From: Corinectria fuckeliana
Taxonomy: Eukaryota; Ascomycota; Sordariomycetes; Hypocreales; Nectriaceae
Direction of reading: 5' to 3'
DNA length: 64,000 bases
Assembly (NCBI GenBank): GCA_019137255.1
Contig: WPDH01000027.1
Span: 496,001-560,000, forward strand
The number at the start of each line of letters is the position of its first letter. Positions within the stretch are counted from its first letter, which is position 1. A program made the position numbers and the translations under genes. This document shows, one piece after another, positions 34,201 to 46,337 of the stretch. The notes under the pieces were generated by a model. That model made no database searches. It was not told the origin of the DNA and saw nothing but the letters and a program-made list of their open reading frames with translations.

Positions 34201-36779
34201 GACGGATGGAACTAGGCCGACGCCCGGCGTGGAGCGGTCTTTGGGAGGCGGAGGAGTGTGGCTAGGGGCCTGCCGAAAACGGTACAGGCAAGCAAGTTAT
34301 TTTTGGCCCCCAGCATGGAATCGGGGAATCGGCCGTTCCGCCACCTCTCATCAGTTTCTCAGTGCCATTCTTAACGCTCTGCCCACCGTCTCCACGGATC
34401 TTCGCACAGCCACAACGACATTCCGATTTGAACGGCATCTCCATTTACCGTCCCATCAATGTGCATCTGAGCCAGTGTCACATGGATGCCAACTTATCTG
34501 TGCCCGTGACCTACGACCCCAGGTTTCACACAAGGTCTCTCGGCCTAGGGTGGAGATGACAGCATTTTTGGCTGGTCCGCACTGAACCGCGCTTGACCAT
34601 GACGTCGATTCGTGATCACGGGATCCGACAATTGCGCCGACACGGGGTCGCTACTGTCTAGTAAGTGAGCTTTGCGCGCGCAGAGTCCGGGGCAAAGCCC
34701 CAATGGCAACATGCCGAACGAGTGAAGGTGATGCGATACATAGCCAAAGAGCGACTCCTGCATATCGCCATCCCAGTCGGATTCCAGTCAAGCTGTCATT
34801 ACCAGCCTGTCTTGCAACACCCGCTTCCTGCCCGTTTCCATCTCGTCCATTCGCACCGGGTCACGGGGCTGTGAGGGCTTTTCAGCTGACGACGGGCTGG
34901 AGTTTGACATGACATGCGTCTGGAAATCACAACCTGCTACAAAGCACTTTGCTGAGAAGGGAGGAGAAAAAGGTCACAGGCAGCAATGCACCTACTAGTG
35001 AGACGGCGGCACCAAGGCCAAGAAATCATGCAGTACAGTTGCAAGCTAATTACATGGACGACAAATCTTCAAAACAGCGTTTGAGAAATCCAAAAATAGA
35101 AGATCCAAAATACCCGGACGTCGACGGTGACGCGGGTCGGCGCGGACGCCCGAAGACGGAGCGAAAGAGGCAGAATGGCAGAGCGGAGTTGAAGACCGCC
35201 GGCTTGTCCGTGGGTGGGTCCAAGCCATGTGGCTGACATCATCGTTGTGTGGCGCACAAAGATGGCACAACTGCCGGGTCTTCTCTTGCATTCGTCCCTT
35301 GCCGTGAACTGACACAGAAAATCCGGTTCCCGTTGTCGCATCCTCGCGTCTTGGAACTAGCTTAGCGTGCAAGCTGACTGTCCGGGTGTGGTGTTTTGTG
35401 TTAGTTTTAGTCTGGAGGCAAGGAGCACGTTAACTCGTGAACACCGAGCAGGAAATTCCAACCATGGAATCGATTGGCAGAACTCCTCCGAGTTACCCAA
35501 ATAATCTAAGTATAGACAAACTCAGGAATTATACGATAATGTCACGGCTGGTACACAGAGCAAGTCGTATTCCTCTTGCTAAGATAACTACTGCCAAACT
35601 TACCACGCCCACCTCCAACAGAGGACACGTATGGTAAGAGGTCATATGATGGAAATAAAAGTATTGGCGGCCTATACCCCGACGACATATCGATCTGCAC
35701 TATCGCCCATGTCTCGGCACTCGTGGCCTCTACCAGCGACCAGCTTCAACCTCCAACGCCTCCTGCAGCTGCTCACCGAGCCATGTGACTCAACCTCGGG
35801 CGATCAGACAAGCAAGCCCATGAACAGCTGAAATTCCCCGTCAAGCTAATGCGGCCGCGGATCCTCACCTCAACCCAGCCATCAAGACCTGCCTGACTGC
35901 AGAAACCCAACCCTGTAGACCAGGAAACAAGGTAGCTTTGCAGACTGCAGGAGGCGGCAGCAACGTTTTTCCCCCCTACCCTGTGGTTTGTTTCCATCTC
36001 TCGGGTCCTCCGCCGCCGGGGGCGCGTGGCGGTGCTGTGGCGGCCCACCCCGCACCCGACTCCGCGGGACGGGAGGCCTACGCTAAACTCCACCTAAACC
36101 GCATAGTTTTCGAGGCGTGAAACTTGGCGACCAAGGAATGGAAGGGGAAAATCGTTGATCTTTCACGAGCCGGGAGCTTTCTCAAACGTGGCACCAGCAA
36201 CCGATCTCCTGGGACAGCAGTTCGCCACAAGAAGCTTCTTTCTTCTGACCTAGACCTAGACGAGCAGCCAACTAATTCCCTAGGCTCACCGCTGACGTAG
36301 CTGCAAGGGGGAGGGGTTGGATAGCCGCCACTCCCTTTCCGCTCGCTCGGCGCCTTGGCCTTCTCGCCGCTTTCGCGTTTCCGTGGCTGATGGAGTTTCG
36401 GTATGCGCTCGCTGCAACGATGCGCATGATGGTCCCCCTCACCGCGGCCGTGGCCACCTGACGATCTCGGCGGGCCGCTCGTCCCTGTGAGAAGTAACAT
36501 GTTGCGCCGCTGTGCATCTACAGTTGCCTCGGAGCTGGATCCTTCCGGGCTTGCTCAGCGCGGTGGCTGCTGTGCAATGTCACGGTGACGTCGGCTATGG
36601 CGTTGGAGGCTCGCAATGGCAAGCAAGACGCATTCATCCATCAGACACATCTGTCTGCCCTTCTCGTAAAAGGGTGGTATCCCTGCTCGCTGCGACAACC
36701 AATTGATCAGAAGAATCCTTAGAAGCCCAAAAATCATGTACACGCTGAATGGTGGGTGGGTTGGTCAGCCAGCCTCAAC

Positions 36780-39304
36780 CTACGCCCTCAGGTCGGTGAC
36801 CACACCGCGGGATATCCAGTCCGCAACGGCCATGACGGTAACCATAGGATTGACGCCGCTGGCGCTGGGGAACACGCTCCCGTCGGCGACATAGAGGTTG
36901 CGCGTGCCCCAGACGCGGCCCTTGTCGTCCACGACGCCCTCGTCCTGGCTCGCGCTCATCCGACAGGTGCCCATCTGGTGGGCCGACGACCACATCGTCG
37001 CCGGCGGCTTGTTGCCCACCTCGCGCACCCTCGCCAGCCAAGCGGCAAAGGCCGGGTCGATGGTCTCTGGGTCGGGTGCTCGTCTGTCGCCATCGCCATC
37101 GCCATCGCTACCGTCGTTCTCGAGGGGGCTACTCTCGGCCGAGGGCGCCGCGAGCCGGATGAAGGGCTCGAGGCCGGCCAGCAGGGGGCGAATCTCCGCC
37201 GCTCCCGTGACGTAGCAGAGCTTAGAGAGGGCTTGCACGCCCTGGAGCGTGTGGGCCCGGTCGTGGTCCGAGGGAGTGTACTCGATCCGGGGCCGGCCGG
37301 TCGTCGGGTCCGGGAAGACGTTGCCGGTGTCGCGATCTCGGGTGATGGAAATCCAACCGTCGGTGTGGCGATACTTGATCATCTGCAGCTTCGCATCGAG
37401 TCCGCTGCTCCAGGGCAATGTCGAGTAGATGGCGTAGGGCTTGTTGCCAGATCAGCTTGTGAAAGGTAACTAGAGAGTTTTGCTTTCTTACCACCATGCA
37501 TGTCGTCTCCAGCTTGACGCCATGGCCGGCCCCGTCAAGGTCTTCGAACTCGGAGCAGACGCTGGTGATGATGCCTCCCTCCCACGGGCGTGTTTCCTCC
37601 TTGTACACGGCTGTGACGAAGTTGCAAGGGTGGAGGTGTAGGTGTGATCCGAGATGTCGGTTCTAGCGAGCCAGTTAGTCCCATAGGTCTAGCTCGCTCG
37701 CTCGACTCGACTGGCTGCTGGCACAACTCACTTTGATGCCGCTCTTCATGAGGACCATCGGGCTCCACAGTGCTCCGGCGGCTACGATGACCTTTTTGGC
37801 TTTGATGACTATCCGCCTCTTCACTCTCTCGCTATCCGGACCACTCACACCCCTCGAAGCGTCCCTCGACGTCCACTCTCCCTCTATACCGACGGCTGTC
37901 TGTCCATCTTCGTCGAGCAAGACCCTTTCCACATGGAAACCTTCCATGAACTCGGCGCCCGCCAGCGCGGCGTCCGGGAGCCAACACTGTGCCGGGCCAC
38001 GTTTCTCTGCCGACCCGCATCCTAGGTGGCACTGGCCGCAGGAATGCTCCTTGCCAGCCGTGTTCAGGGGGGTTTCGCCAACCGCCCAGCCCAGCTTCTT
38101 GCCGCCCTCGAGGACGACTCGGTTGCGGTGGTTGTGGCGGATCTGATCGGTCCCAGCGCCTTGTGCCTTCCAAACGCGGTCCGTACACTCATCAAACTCG
38201 GACGACGTGAAGAATGGAAGACCAGCGTGGGCCCATTCCTTCCGCACAGAGTCCTGAAGTCGCAGGCACACGCTCCAGTTGATGGTACCTCCTCCACCCC
38301 ACGCGCTGCCAGCCGACACGTTGCACCCGCTGTCTTCGGTCATGTAGAAGCCGCCGTTGTCGTAGAGGTAGCTGCACCCGGCGTCTTGAGCCATGGGGAG
38401 CTGTGAGGGAGAGAAATGGTAGGCCTTGTCTACTACAAGGACCTTGTGGCCAGCTTCTGCGAGGTTCTTGGCGCTCACGCCTCCGCCGCAGCCGGAACCG
38501 ACGACGACGACGTCGACCTCGAGCACTTGGACGCTGTCACTGGGCTCGAACTGGAGAAACTCGAAATCGAAGCCTTGAACGGGCTTCCAGTCCGGGGGCG
38601 TGTCGCTGTACCCCGATATCTCATGAAGGGTCTTGCTGGTGTGCGAAGCCGTCTTGAGAGCCAAGGTTGTGAAGGTCTTGGCGAGGGTCCTCATGCGAAC
38701 CCTCCTTGACGTCGCCCACGACTTCAGGATGGCCTCCCGGACCTGCGCGGTCTGGTTGTACACGGGCTGCCAGTAGCCGGTGAGCAGGAAACTCCCCGGG
38801 CGGGTGCTGGGAAGGCAACAAATCATTAGCTCTTTGGACTGTTCCTAGATTGCCAGGCTCACGGGGAGCGGAGCGGAGCGGATCGGATCAGGCTCACGAC
38901 ATGAGGCTGAGGAACCCGGCCAGCCTGCTCTGCTGGGCGGGCGGGCTGAAGCTCAGGGTTCTCAGGACATTTTCGCGGAAGCCAGGGTCCTGGGATGGGC
39001 GCCCGTTGAGGAACTGCCGGAGGTTCTGCTCGGTGGCCGGGGGGGAGAGGGCCGCGAGCGCATCCCGGAGAATGCGGTCCAGCTCGTGGTCCGGAACGAC
39101 GATCTGGCCGTTCTTGTCCGCGAGAGACGACGACTCGGAGGTGATGGAGGGGAAGGCTCCGTCGAGCAGAGCGTGGAGGACGTGCCATTGGATGGGGCTC
39201 AAGAAGTCGTCGGGGGGAAGGTCTGGCAGAGGCGTGGGCGTGGGCGTGGGCGTGGGAGTCTGTGTCTCTGTCTGTGTCTGTGATGGCGTGGGTTTAGATG
39301 CCAT
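36780..39304 (-). CDS. long-chain fatty alcohol oxidase (GMC oxidoreductase, FAO family)
   Basis: Four exons: 39304..38898, 38806..37732, 37662..37492, 37439..36780, total 2313 nt, 770 aa. The family oxidises long-chain fatty alcohols to aldehydes with FAD and oxygen, in alkane and fatty-alcohol degradation (often peroxisomal in yeasts). The FAD dinucleotide fold is at residues 234-256 (VDVVVVGSGCGGGVSAKNLAEAGHKVLVVDK). CQQ-type Cys residues occur in HSCGQCHLGCGSAEKRG, KNRHLGSHLHLHPCNFVTAVY spans the second junction, and the C-terminal GMC motif HQMGTCRM (His705) is paired with VFPSASGVNPM (Asn748). The first 25 residues are a PTPTPTPT low-complexity run, followed by the FAO N-terminal helical domain. 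Introns are 91, 69 and 52 bp. The C-terminus (..TDLRA) is not a clear PTS1. Confidence 0.92.
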
Positions 39305-40396
39305 GATACCTAGGTAGGTAGCTGTCTAGTTGACCTGCGATGTTATACTAGGTGTTCGTACAAGAAACAGCAACGGATGAGACGGCATCCAGCTCGTTGG
39401 GTCGGAGATGATTGATAAATAACGGCGAAGGCGGCCACTTGCTTCCGTCGGGAACTCGGTGACTCGGTGGCATTGTTTGACTGTTCTCGTTTCAGTTGTT
39501 TGCTTTTGACAGAAGCCAGTCCAGCCCGTCCCTTCCCGTGGCACTAGCAGGGGGGAACCCCAGCGAACGGACCTGCCCGGGGAAGCCAATCCCAAGTCTT
39601 TTGAGTAAGTAGGTTAGGCAGGCAAGTACCTAGTGATTAGTAGGTAGGTTAGTAGGTCTGAATAGCCTCCAACGAATCCCTGACAGCCAGGCTAGGTACC
39701 CGTGGGTTACCGGGGAATGTTCTGGTCACACTGCACTGCACTGCACACCAATTCTGCCCAAAGTGGTGTCCCCTAATGCCCGCCCGTGTGACTAGCATGT
39801 CCCTTTTTGCCAAGGATTTGACGGGCGGGGGAGAAAACGTTCCCATCGTCTGGTTGGCGTAGAATGCGCCGCATTGTCTTGGTAAAGCTCCGATGCACAA
39901 GCGTCGACAGTTGAGGCTTCCACAGCGTCCCTTTACCACGCAGCCACGTCGATGCCACGCGTTTCATGCCAACGAAACTTCATGCGGGACCTAGTTACAG
40001 AGGCAGTTGACCAAGGTTGGATGAAATCGAGATACAAAGCATCCGTCGTAGCGTTTGTAGATAGACATGGATTCTTCTGAGCTACATCTCCCCATCGGCC
40101 ACGAAAGGAGCTCTACTCGTAGACACCCGACTTCACGTCAATTGTACATTGTCTTCTTCCTCATGCTAACCGATTCAATCCTGCTGCCCTTAACCATGAC
40201 TAAACCAATTCCAATGTTAATTATAGCCTTGATCTCAACGACAACCCAACTTGCTACAGCTACTTATCCCAACTACCATCCATTCAAGGGCAACTTACAC
40301 CACCGCCCAATGCCACACCACAACCGGGCCAGCACAAGCCTCATAGCAAACCCCCCCCATATATACCCAAATGCCGGTAAATCCTTCCATCTCATC
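39305..40396. other. 1.1-kb intergenic region, promoter side of the alcohol oxidase
   Basis: No gene is supported. TACCTAGGTAGGTAG occurs at 39309 immediately before the oxidase ATG, and more copies lie at 39608-39660 and 39695. A 114-codon frame (40067-40411) with hydrophobic stretches runs into the tRNA gene and is not credited. Confidence 0.5.
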
Positions 40397-40486
40397 GGCC
40401 GCGTGGCCTAATGGCTAAGGCGCTAGATTTCGGTTCACCGAGTTCAAAATCTCTAGAGATTCCAGTTTCGAATACTGGCGTGGTCG
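40397..40486 (+). tRNA. tRNA-Arg (anticodon TCG) with a 17-nt intron
   Basis: The acceptor stem GGCCGCG (40397-40403) pairs with CGTGGTC (40479-40485), with two G-U pairs, and G40486 is the discriminator. The D arm is GGCCTAATGGCTAAGGC. The anticodon stem CTAGA (40423-40427) pairs with TCTAG (40452-40456), and the anticodon TCG is at 40430-40432. An intron of about 17 nt (40434-40450) follows G at position 37, the usual intron site. The variable loop is AGATT and the T arm is CCAGT-TTCGAAT-ACTGG. CCA is not encoded, as in eukaryotes. It matches the layout of fungal tRNA-Arg(UCG) genes, which decode CGA. Confidence 0.93.
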
Positions 40487-40494
40487 GATTTTTT
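40487..40494 (+). terminator. RNA polymerase III T-run terminator
   Basis: A run of six T (40489-40494) starts three bases after the tRNA discriminator, with a second T-run just after; this is the expected Pol III stop signal. Confidence 0.75.
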
Positions 40495-40828
40495 ACTTTT
40501 TGGCTTGGGTGGCTTTGGCCGTATGAGCAAAGGAGTAGACCTTATACTGGTCGTGGCTTTTTTCGGTTGCTGCGGAGGGATGAGAGTTTGGTTGGATGGC
40601 AGGCACCTCACGCTCATAGTAGCTCTGCCGTACCTGTCGCAATGGGTATTGCAAGCTATATAAGGGGGGGTATGTGGTCCCCCGTAAGGGACGTTCGTCT
40701 TTTGCGTCAGCACCACCTTATTAAACCGGACGATTAATGACGTAGTGAGAGTAAAAAGAGCCGTTGGAAACTAGATAAGAAGTTCCGTCATGCATGCTAT
40801 CGGGCCAGAACTGCGCCAGTGTGTCCCC
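40495..40828. other. intergenic, no gene seen
   Basis: Between the tRNA gene and the 3' end of the Zn2Cys6 regulator. It holds a G-run (40663-40670) next to a TATATAAG sequence but no frame or RNA that I recognise. Confidence 0.45.
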
Positions 40829-43254
40829 CTACCAACCCTCATACTCGCTGCCCATCCCTGCCAGTAGAAAATCCAGTGCTATGGGAAATGGCATCATCTC
40901 CAGGGCATCTGTCGACATGCCTAAACCACCGTCATCGAAGCCTTGGCCGTACGACTGGCTTTGTAGCACGTCCCCGGAGCCTGCCTCGGCATCATGATCC
41001 ATGTTGAATCTGTGAGCAACATGGCCTGTGTAAACAGAGCCCTGGCCGGAGACGATGGACGACGGCGTGATTGTGTGGCCGTTTGGGCTTTCTGCGGGGT
41101 TGAACCTGCTCACATTCGACATGTTCATGGGATTCGGCCGCAGAGAGAATTCAGGACCCGCGGTGTGCGAGTCCTCAACTGGGCGATGGTCGGTTCCCGT
41201 GGCACAAGTCTCTTGTGACCTGCGGCCATGACGACTACTCTGCTGGTTATCCCAGATGGCTCGTTCCTCAAACAAGCGCAGCAGGCTACGCGCAAAAAGC
41301 CAGTGGCGAGACAGCTCGCGGAGAGAAAGCAGGAGGGAATCCCGCATGCGCATGGACTTGGCCGCCACCAGAGGGTTGGCCGAGTTCAGCTCGCTGCCGA
41401 CGTGGACCAGCGCCGTGAAGAGCGTGTACATTCCGGGAAGAGCCAAGTCGCCCATGGACCCTTTGGTGCGCATCGACTCCAAGATGGAGGTCATGACGAC
41501 GACGGCGTCGCCGCAGATGTTCAGGTCGCTGGCGGCATCGGGGACGGGCTGACGGAGGTTTTGCTGCGGCGGCGCTCGATGGAGCAGGATGAGGAAGTTG
41601 TTGTACGTGAGATGGAGGAAGCATTGCCAGCTGCTGGCCTCGGACTGGGGCAAGCGAAGGCATTCGGGCAGCTGGATGATGAATTGAGCAAGCGCTTCGT
41701 CGGCCTTCCTTCTCGCCTCTGCTTTCTCGCTGGGCGTTGACCGTAGAGCCAGGACTTGCCTCATCGACTTGGAAAAGATGACGCAGAGTCGAGTGTGCTC
41801 AATGACAAAGGCAACGTTGGCCTGAGGGATCCCTTCAAAGTGGCACTCCTGAAGGGCTAGAGTGTCCGATTCATCTAGGCGTCTTCCAGAGAATTAGACA
41901 CTACACTTATGCAGTCCGGGTCAGGAGAAAGAAAGAAAGAAAGAGAAAGGCGCACTCACATCGCTTGAGGCCGGCCATAGGACGTCGAAAGCAGGACGTC
42001 GAACTGGAACAGCACCCACCACAGTCGGACCCAGTCTCGCTTAGGAACGGCGGACATCTTGGATCGGGACGCATCACGATGCATCCCTAGGCCCAGAGCC
42101 GTCCGCGCAGCAAAGCCGATCCAGTACCACGAGTTCGAGACGATATCTTCGAGGTCGTCGCAGTTCCAGGTTAGGAGGAGCGCGACCTGGACGTACAGCT
42201 TGCGGTCCTCCTCGAACCGGGAGTCGACGAGCAGCTTGGCCCGCTGGAAGAAAAGCGCCTTGAGAGCCTTGTAGTCGCTGCGACGCGGCACCGAAGCGTG
42301 GGTTCCGACGAGGAACACGGCATAGAGCAGCGGGAGCGGCACCGTGTGTCGAGGGTCGTTGGAGTTGTACCTGGCCATGAAGTCTACCTCGTCAACAATT
42401 GGCCACCCGGGGTTGACGCGGGTGAAGTAGGTCTGTATCAACTCATCGGCCAGAGCCTTGTCCGGCAATTCAAGCACCTCGGCTGGGATGCGGGTGGCCT
42501 TCCGGGCAAGATGATGGCTTCCGAAATGGAGCTGGTCCAAGTTGACGTGGCGAGAGCGCTGCCGGACTAGGTAGTTTAGGTTGGAGAACTCGGTGCCGAT
42601 GAAGTACAGGCGAGAGTTTTGCCCGATTTCGGTGACGCGGACATCCTCGGTGTCGATGAACTCGGCCAGATTGCGTGAGGCCTGCTCATCGACGCACTCG
42701 CCATCGCGGGCGGAGGAGGATGCAGACACAGACACAGACACAGACGGGGAGCGAGGACGGCGCTGATGCGGGTCTCGGTTGATGCCGTTGCCAACTGAGG
42801 CTGCGGCCGAGGCTGCTTGGGATGGAGGAAGAGGAACAGAAGTATCCGGCCAAGGCTGACGCATTTCTATGGGCTGGATAGAGACATGGCTGCGACTTTG
42901 ACGTGCCAGAGAGGACCTGATCTTCTTGTTCTCGTAAGGGCGGCAGGTTGGCCGTTCCCGAGACCGGCAATTCGAGCACGGAGAGCCCCTTGTGAGGATG
43001 TCGCAGCGGACCTTGCGTTGGTGACAGGTTACGCAGGCTCTGCCGTCTACGGCGATCAGGGGTTAGTTGTAACAAGATACCAAGGGGAATGAGTGTATTC
43101 TCAACCAAGTTGAAAGAGAGTCTGTCAGGATGACAAGACAAGCAGACAACTCTCTACCAAGACAGGTGAGCTCTTGTGAAGCTAGAGGAGGCCATACTGG
43201 TTCTACGCCCACCACCAGGCGATGATGGCGATGATGCTGCTGCTGGTTGCGCAT
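40829..43254 (-). CDS. Zn2Cys6 transcription factor with fungal-specific middle domain
   Basis: Three exons: 43254..43158, 43046..41960, 41882..40829, total 2238 nt, 745 aa. The N-terminus MRNQQQHHRHHR leads into the zinc cluster ACVTCHQRKVRCDILTRGSPCSNCRSRERPTC (C-x2-C-x6-C-x8-C-x2-C-x7-C, residues ~37-66), encoded right after the first intron (43157..43047, ACTAAC branch). A linker with SVSVSVSASSS follows. The fungal_trans domain spans roughly residues 165-450 (LIQTYFTRVNPGWPIVDEVDFMARY, LPLLYAVFLVGTHAS, NSWYWIGFAARTALGLGMHRD, DWVRLWWVLFQFDVLLSTSYGRPQAI). The Gly/Met-rich C-terminus may be an activation region. It is divergent from the MFS gene (708 bp between the ATGs) and near the alcohol oxidase, so it may control one or both; that is inference from position. 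Confidence 0.88.
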
Positions 43255-43962
43255 CCTGACGGGGAGGGACGCCGGCCCGACGCCCTTCTACCCGCATGGA
43301 TTCGTAAGGCGCGCGCCCTGTGGGCGGAGATGGTACGGAGTGTCGATTGCTTGCTTAGCAGAGCGGTCGGTCAAGCAGGTAAAGTGTTTTGCCAGTGTGT
43401 TGTGTGTTGTATATTCGGCTTGGCTTCAGAACTTCCGACTCCCGACTTCCGGGACAGTTCGGCTCATCCTTGACGGGTTCGTCAGTAAGATCCTTGCATT
43501 CGCTAGATCAGCTGTACTGGAAAAGGGATGAATCAAATCATATCCGTCACATCACACAAGCGACGACTATGCGTTGGTGAGGAATATTCGGGAGTTGACT
43601 TTCGGAAGTAGGTGGAGTATTTATCTAAAGTACCTACAGGTCTACTAGACCTATACTAGGTACATGCCCAGCTACAGTAGTTCCGAGCCCTCGGCAGTTT
43701 GGACCAATAGCGGCGCATTTTCGTATAGAAACCCGTAGGTTAGTAGTGATTGGTTTTCCTCGTCTGTTCCCAACTTACTCGCCTCAACGGATGCAAGGCC
43801 AAAGACTCAACCAGTGCACATGGGCGCATACGTCCCAAGTCATATAAGGCGTCCGTTGCACTTGTTTGCCCAGGTAAGTTGGTTCCTGTCACTCCTTGCT
43901 CCTTCGTATGGTCAGTTGCCTGTCTGTCCACCAAGAAGAGCCCGTGTTAATCGACCACCACC
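43255..43962. promoter_or_regulatory. shared promoter region of the Zn2Cys6 regulator and the MFS transporter
   Basis: 708 bp between two divergent start codons. Several paired CGG/CCG triplets of the kind bound by Zn2Cys6 dimers occur (for example around 43260-43280), along with a TACCTACAGGTCTACTAGACCTATACTAGGTA stretch at about 43630-43662 that is imperfectly palindromic. No binding site is proven. Confidence 0.45.
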
Positions 43963-45666
43963 ATGGCTGCAGCAACTGCCGTGGCCGAGACTCGATTCGA
44001 CCCCGACATCGAAAAGACTGCAACCGGGACTGTCGCCATCGACGCTGCTCTCATTTCTGACTCGGCCGATGAATCCACCAGGTCGGACAATGAGGCTCCC
44101 GACCCTACCAAGTTCTCCAAGGTTAGTTGTGCTGAAAACCCCGTCCATGTCGACCTAACATGCCAACTCGAACGTGGTAGTGGAGGAAGATTCACATCAT
44201 CACCGCCGGCTTCACCTGCACCTTCAACGGCAACCTGGGTTCCTCGATGCCTTCGGGCGCCCTCGACGCCATCTCGGAGCACTTCGGCGTCACGGAGCAC
44301 GTCCGCCTCGTCCTGCTCAACTCGCTCTACATGGTCGGCTACGTGCTGGGCCCGCTGCTCTTCGCCCCCCTGAGCGAGTACGTCGGCCGCCGGCCCGTCC
44401 TCGTCGGGACCTTCGTGGGCTACATCGTCTTCATGCTGGCCTGCTCCGCCGCCCCGACCTACCCGGCGCTGCTCGCTTTCCGTCTCCTCTGCGGCGTCAA
44501 CGCTGCCGCCCCGACCTCGGTCATCGGCGGGCTGTACGCCGACATCCTCGACGACCCCTCGGTCCGCGGCAACGCCCTCGCCTTCTACATGACCGTCACC
44601 ACCATCGGCCCCGCCGTCGGGCCCATCATCTCGGGTTTCTCGTCGTCGATGGGTTGGCGCTGGCCCTTCTGGATCGCTGCCCTGGTTACTCTCCCTGGCC
44701 TGCCCTTCGTGCTCACCCTCCCGGAGACGTATGGCCCCGTGCTGTACAACAGGGCGGCGCGCAAGAACAACAAAAGGCGGCGTGCTTCCGAGGACGAGCA
44801 GCAGCCTCTCCGCCCTTTCGACCTCCGAAGCATCTTCCTCCGGCCCGTGACTCTGCTCTTTACTGAGCCTATCCTCGCCGCCACCTCGGCTTACTTGACC
44901 CTGGCTTACTCCGTCATGTACCTCATGTTTCAGGCATACCCAATTGTATTCCAGGACTTCTATGGGCTCTCTGCAAGCATGGCATCGCTTGCCTACATCC
45001 CCAGTGAGCTCCTCGCTCTCTATCTATTGAGTGCCTTGGCTGACCTCTACTCCTAACGCCTGCTATAGTGTGCGTCGGTGCCATCGTTGCCTTTGGCGCG
45101 TTTCTCCTTTTCACCTGGTATCACGACTGCCAGGCCGTCGCCGGCAAAGCGTGGGCAAACAATGAAATCTATCGTCGTCTACCCCTCGCCTGTATTGCTT
45201 CCCCATGGTAAGTATCCAGAAGCAGATCCCGTCCCCCCTAGGTCTGTCGACCTCACGGACTACCTCTTAAGGACTAACACGCCGTAGCATGGTTGTCGCA
45301 CTCTTCTGGCTAGGCTGGACTTCCTGGGAGTCGATACCCCCTGTGGTACCTATGCTGGGAGGGTTCTTCTTCACCGCCGGCATGCAGCTGCTCTTCATGG
45401 GCATGATCAACTACCTGACTGACGTCTTCCGTCAGTCCTCTGCCTCCGCCCACGCTGCGGCGAGCTGGACGCGGTCCACGGGAGCTATCCTGCTGCCCCT
45501 GGCGGCCGAGCCCATGTATCGCAACCTAGGCCTGCACTGGGCGCCGTCGTTGCTGGGATTCCTGGCACTGGCCATGAGCATCATCCCCTTCGTCTTCATT
45601 CGATACGGCGACCGCCTGGCGCGGAGCAGCAAAGCGGCCAGGGCAGCTTATGGAATTCATGAATGA
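43963..45666 (+). CDS. major facilitator superfamily transporter, DHA1-like
   Basis: Four exons: 43963..44121, 44181..45003, 45069..45207, 45288..45666, total 1500 nt, 499 aa. A hydrophilic N-terminal tail of ~53 residues precedes about 12 membrane segments. Family marks are the loop 2-3 motif LFAPLSEYVGRRPVLVGTFVGYIVF (G-x-L/S-x-D/E-x-x-GRR type), AFRLLCGVNAAAPTSVIGGLYADI, the motif-C-like AVGPIISGFSSSMGWRWPFWIAAL, the LPETYGPVL signature and a charged central loop (RKNNKRRRASEDEQQ). This pattern is typical of the fungal drug:H+ antiporter-1 group; the substrate cannot be told. Introns of 59, 65 and 80 bp restore continuous membrane helices (AYIPMCVGAIVAFGAFLLF, IASPCMVVALFWLGW). It is divergent from the Zn2Cys6 regulator gene. 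Confidence 0.93.
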
Positions 45667-46306
45667 GGCATGTCGCCATCGCCATCGCCATCGAGGGACT
45701 GATCGCATGTTTGCTTCAATTCACAGCGGGCTCATGACATGGCGTGGCGTATCAGCGTAGGATTGCATAGAAAGGGGCATTCTTGGAAAACAAAATAGAG
45801 GCAATACAAGAAAGAGTTCTTGATGATACATAGAAGAAGAGCGAGATTGTTCAATCCTTGCACCTCCGGGGTTGATCACAGTACCGAGCTGACTTGCATC
45901 TTAATTCCCACGCCCTGGTCTCCACGCCGTTCATTATTCGGAACTCCTCCCAATGGTCACGACGTATGTAATATTGCATGGACTGGCCGGATCTGTCGTT
46001 GATGTTTGTTCTCTTTGTTTGAATGTTTGTCTCTTTTGGTAGGGCCGTTGCGGAACATCCGAGTTCCCGATCCCTCCAAGGACTTAGCTAACACTTATCC
46101 TACGTCAACACTGCATCCTCATCTCTTCTCCCTCCTATCATATATTCCCATCAAAACAGTGAGTGGCCCTGCAACCCATCTTGTCGTCATTGACCCAGAC
46201 ACATTTGACATTCGTCCTGCCCCAATCCTGCGCCGACGCCCTGTCACGGTCCCCGGTCCCAGTCCCGAGTAACCCCCGTCCCCCCCCCCCCCCCCCCNNC
46301 GTAACC

Positions 46307-46337
<31 letters not shown>

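Larger units (their letters stand above)
29988..36779. other. 6.8-kb intergenic region, no convincing gene
   Basis: The region contains the 5' leader of the 28914-29987 gene (pyrimidine-rich on the minus strand), the poly-G/NN join at 30628-30701, a cluster of GTAC/TAGGTACC elements at 31360-31420 and 31496, and a CAGACAGC/CAGC repeat at 31269-31293. From 32 to 36.7 kb, frames of 70-220 codons occur on both strands but overlap one another, carry no recognisable motif and look like chance frames in G+C-rich DNA. A small secreted-protein or non-coding gene could still hide here. Confidence 0.4.

Noticed and set aside
32016..34585. Several frames of 120-220 codons (for example 32016-32579, 33914-34585)
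   Set aside because: They overlap equally long frames on the other strand and contain no conserved block or plausible splice continuation; treated as chance frames.
40067..40411. 114-codon frame with hydrophobic segments, possible small membrane or secreted protein
   Set aside because: It ends inside the tRNA-Arg gene, has no clear signal-peptide cleavage pattern and resembles no family; a chance frame is more likely.
44174..44866. 230-codon plus-strand frame rich in Arg/His/Pro
   Set aside because: It overlaps the MFS exon 2 in another frame; the membrane-protein frame is clearly the coding one.
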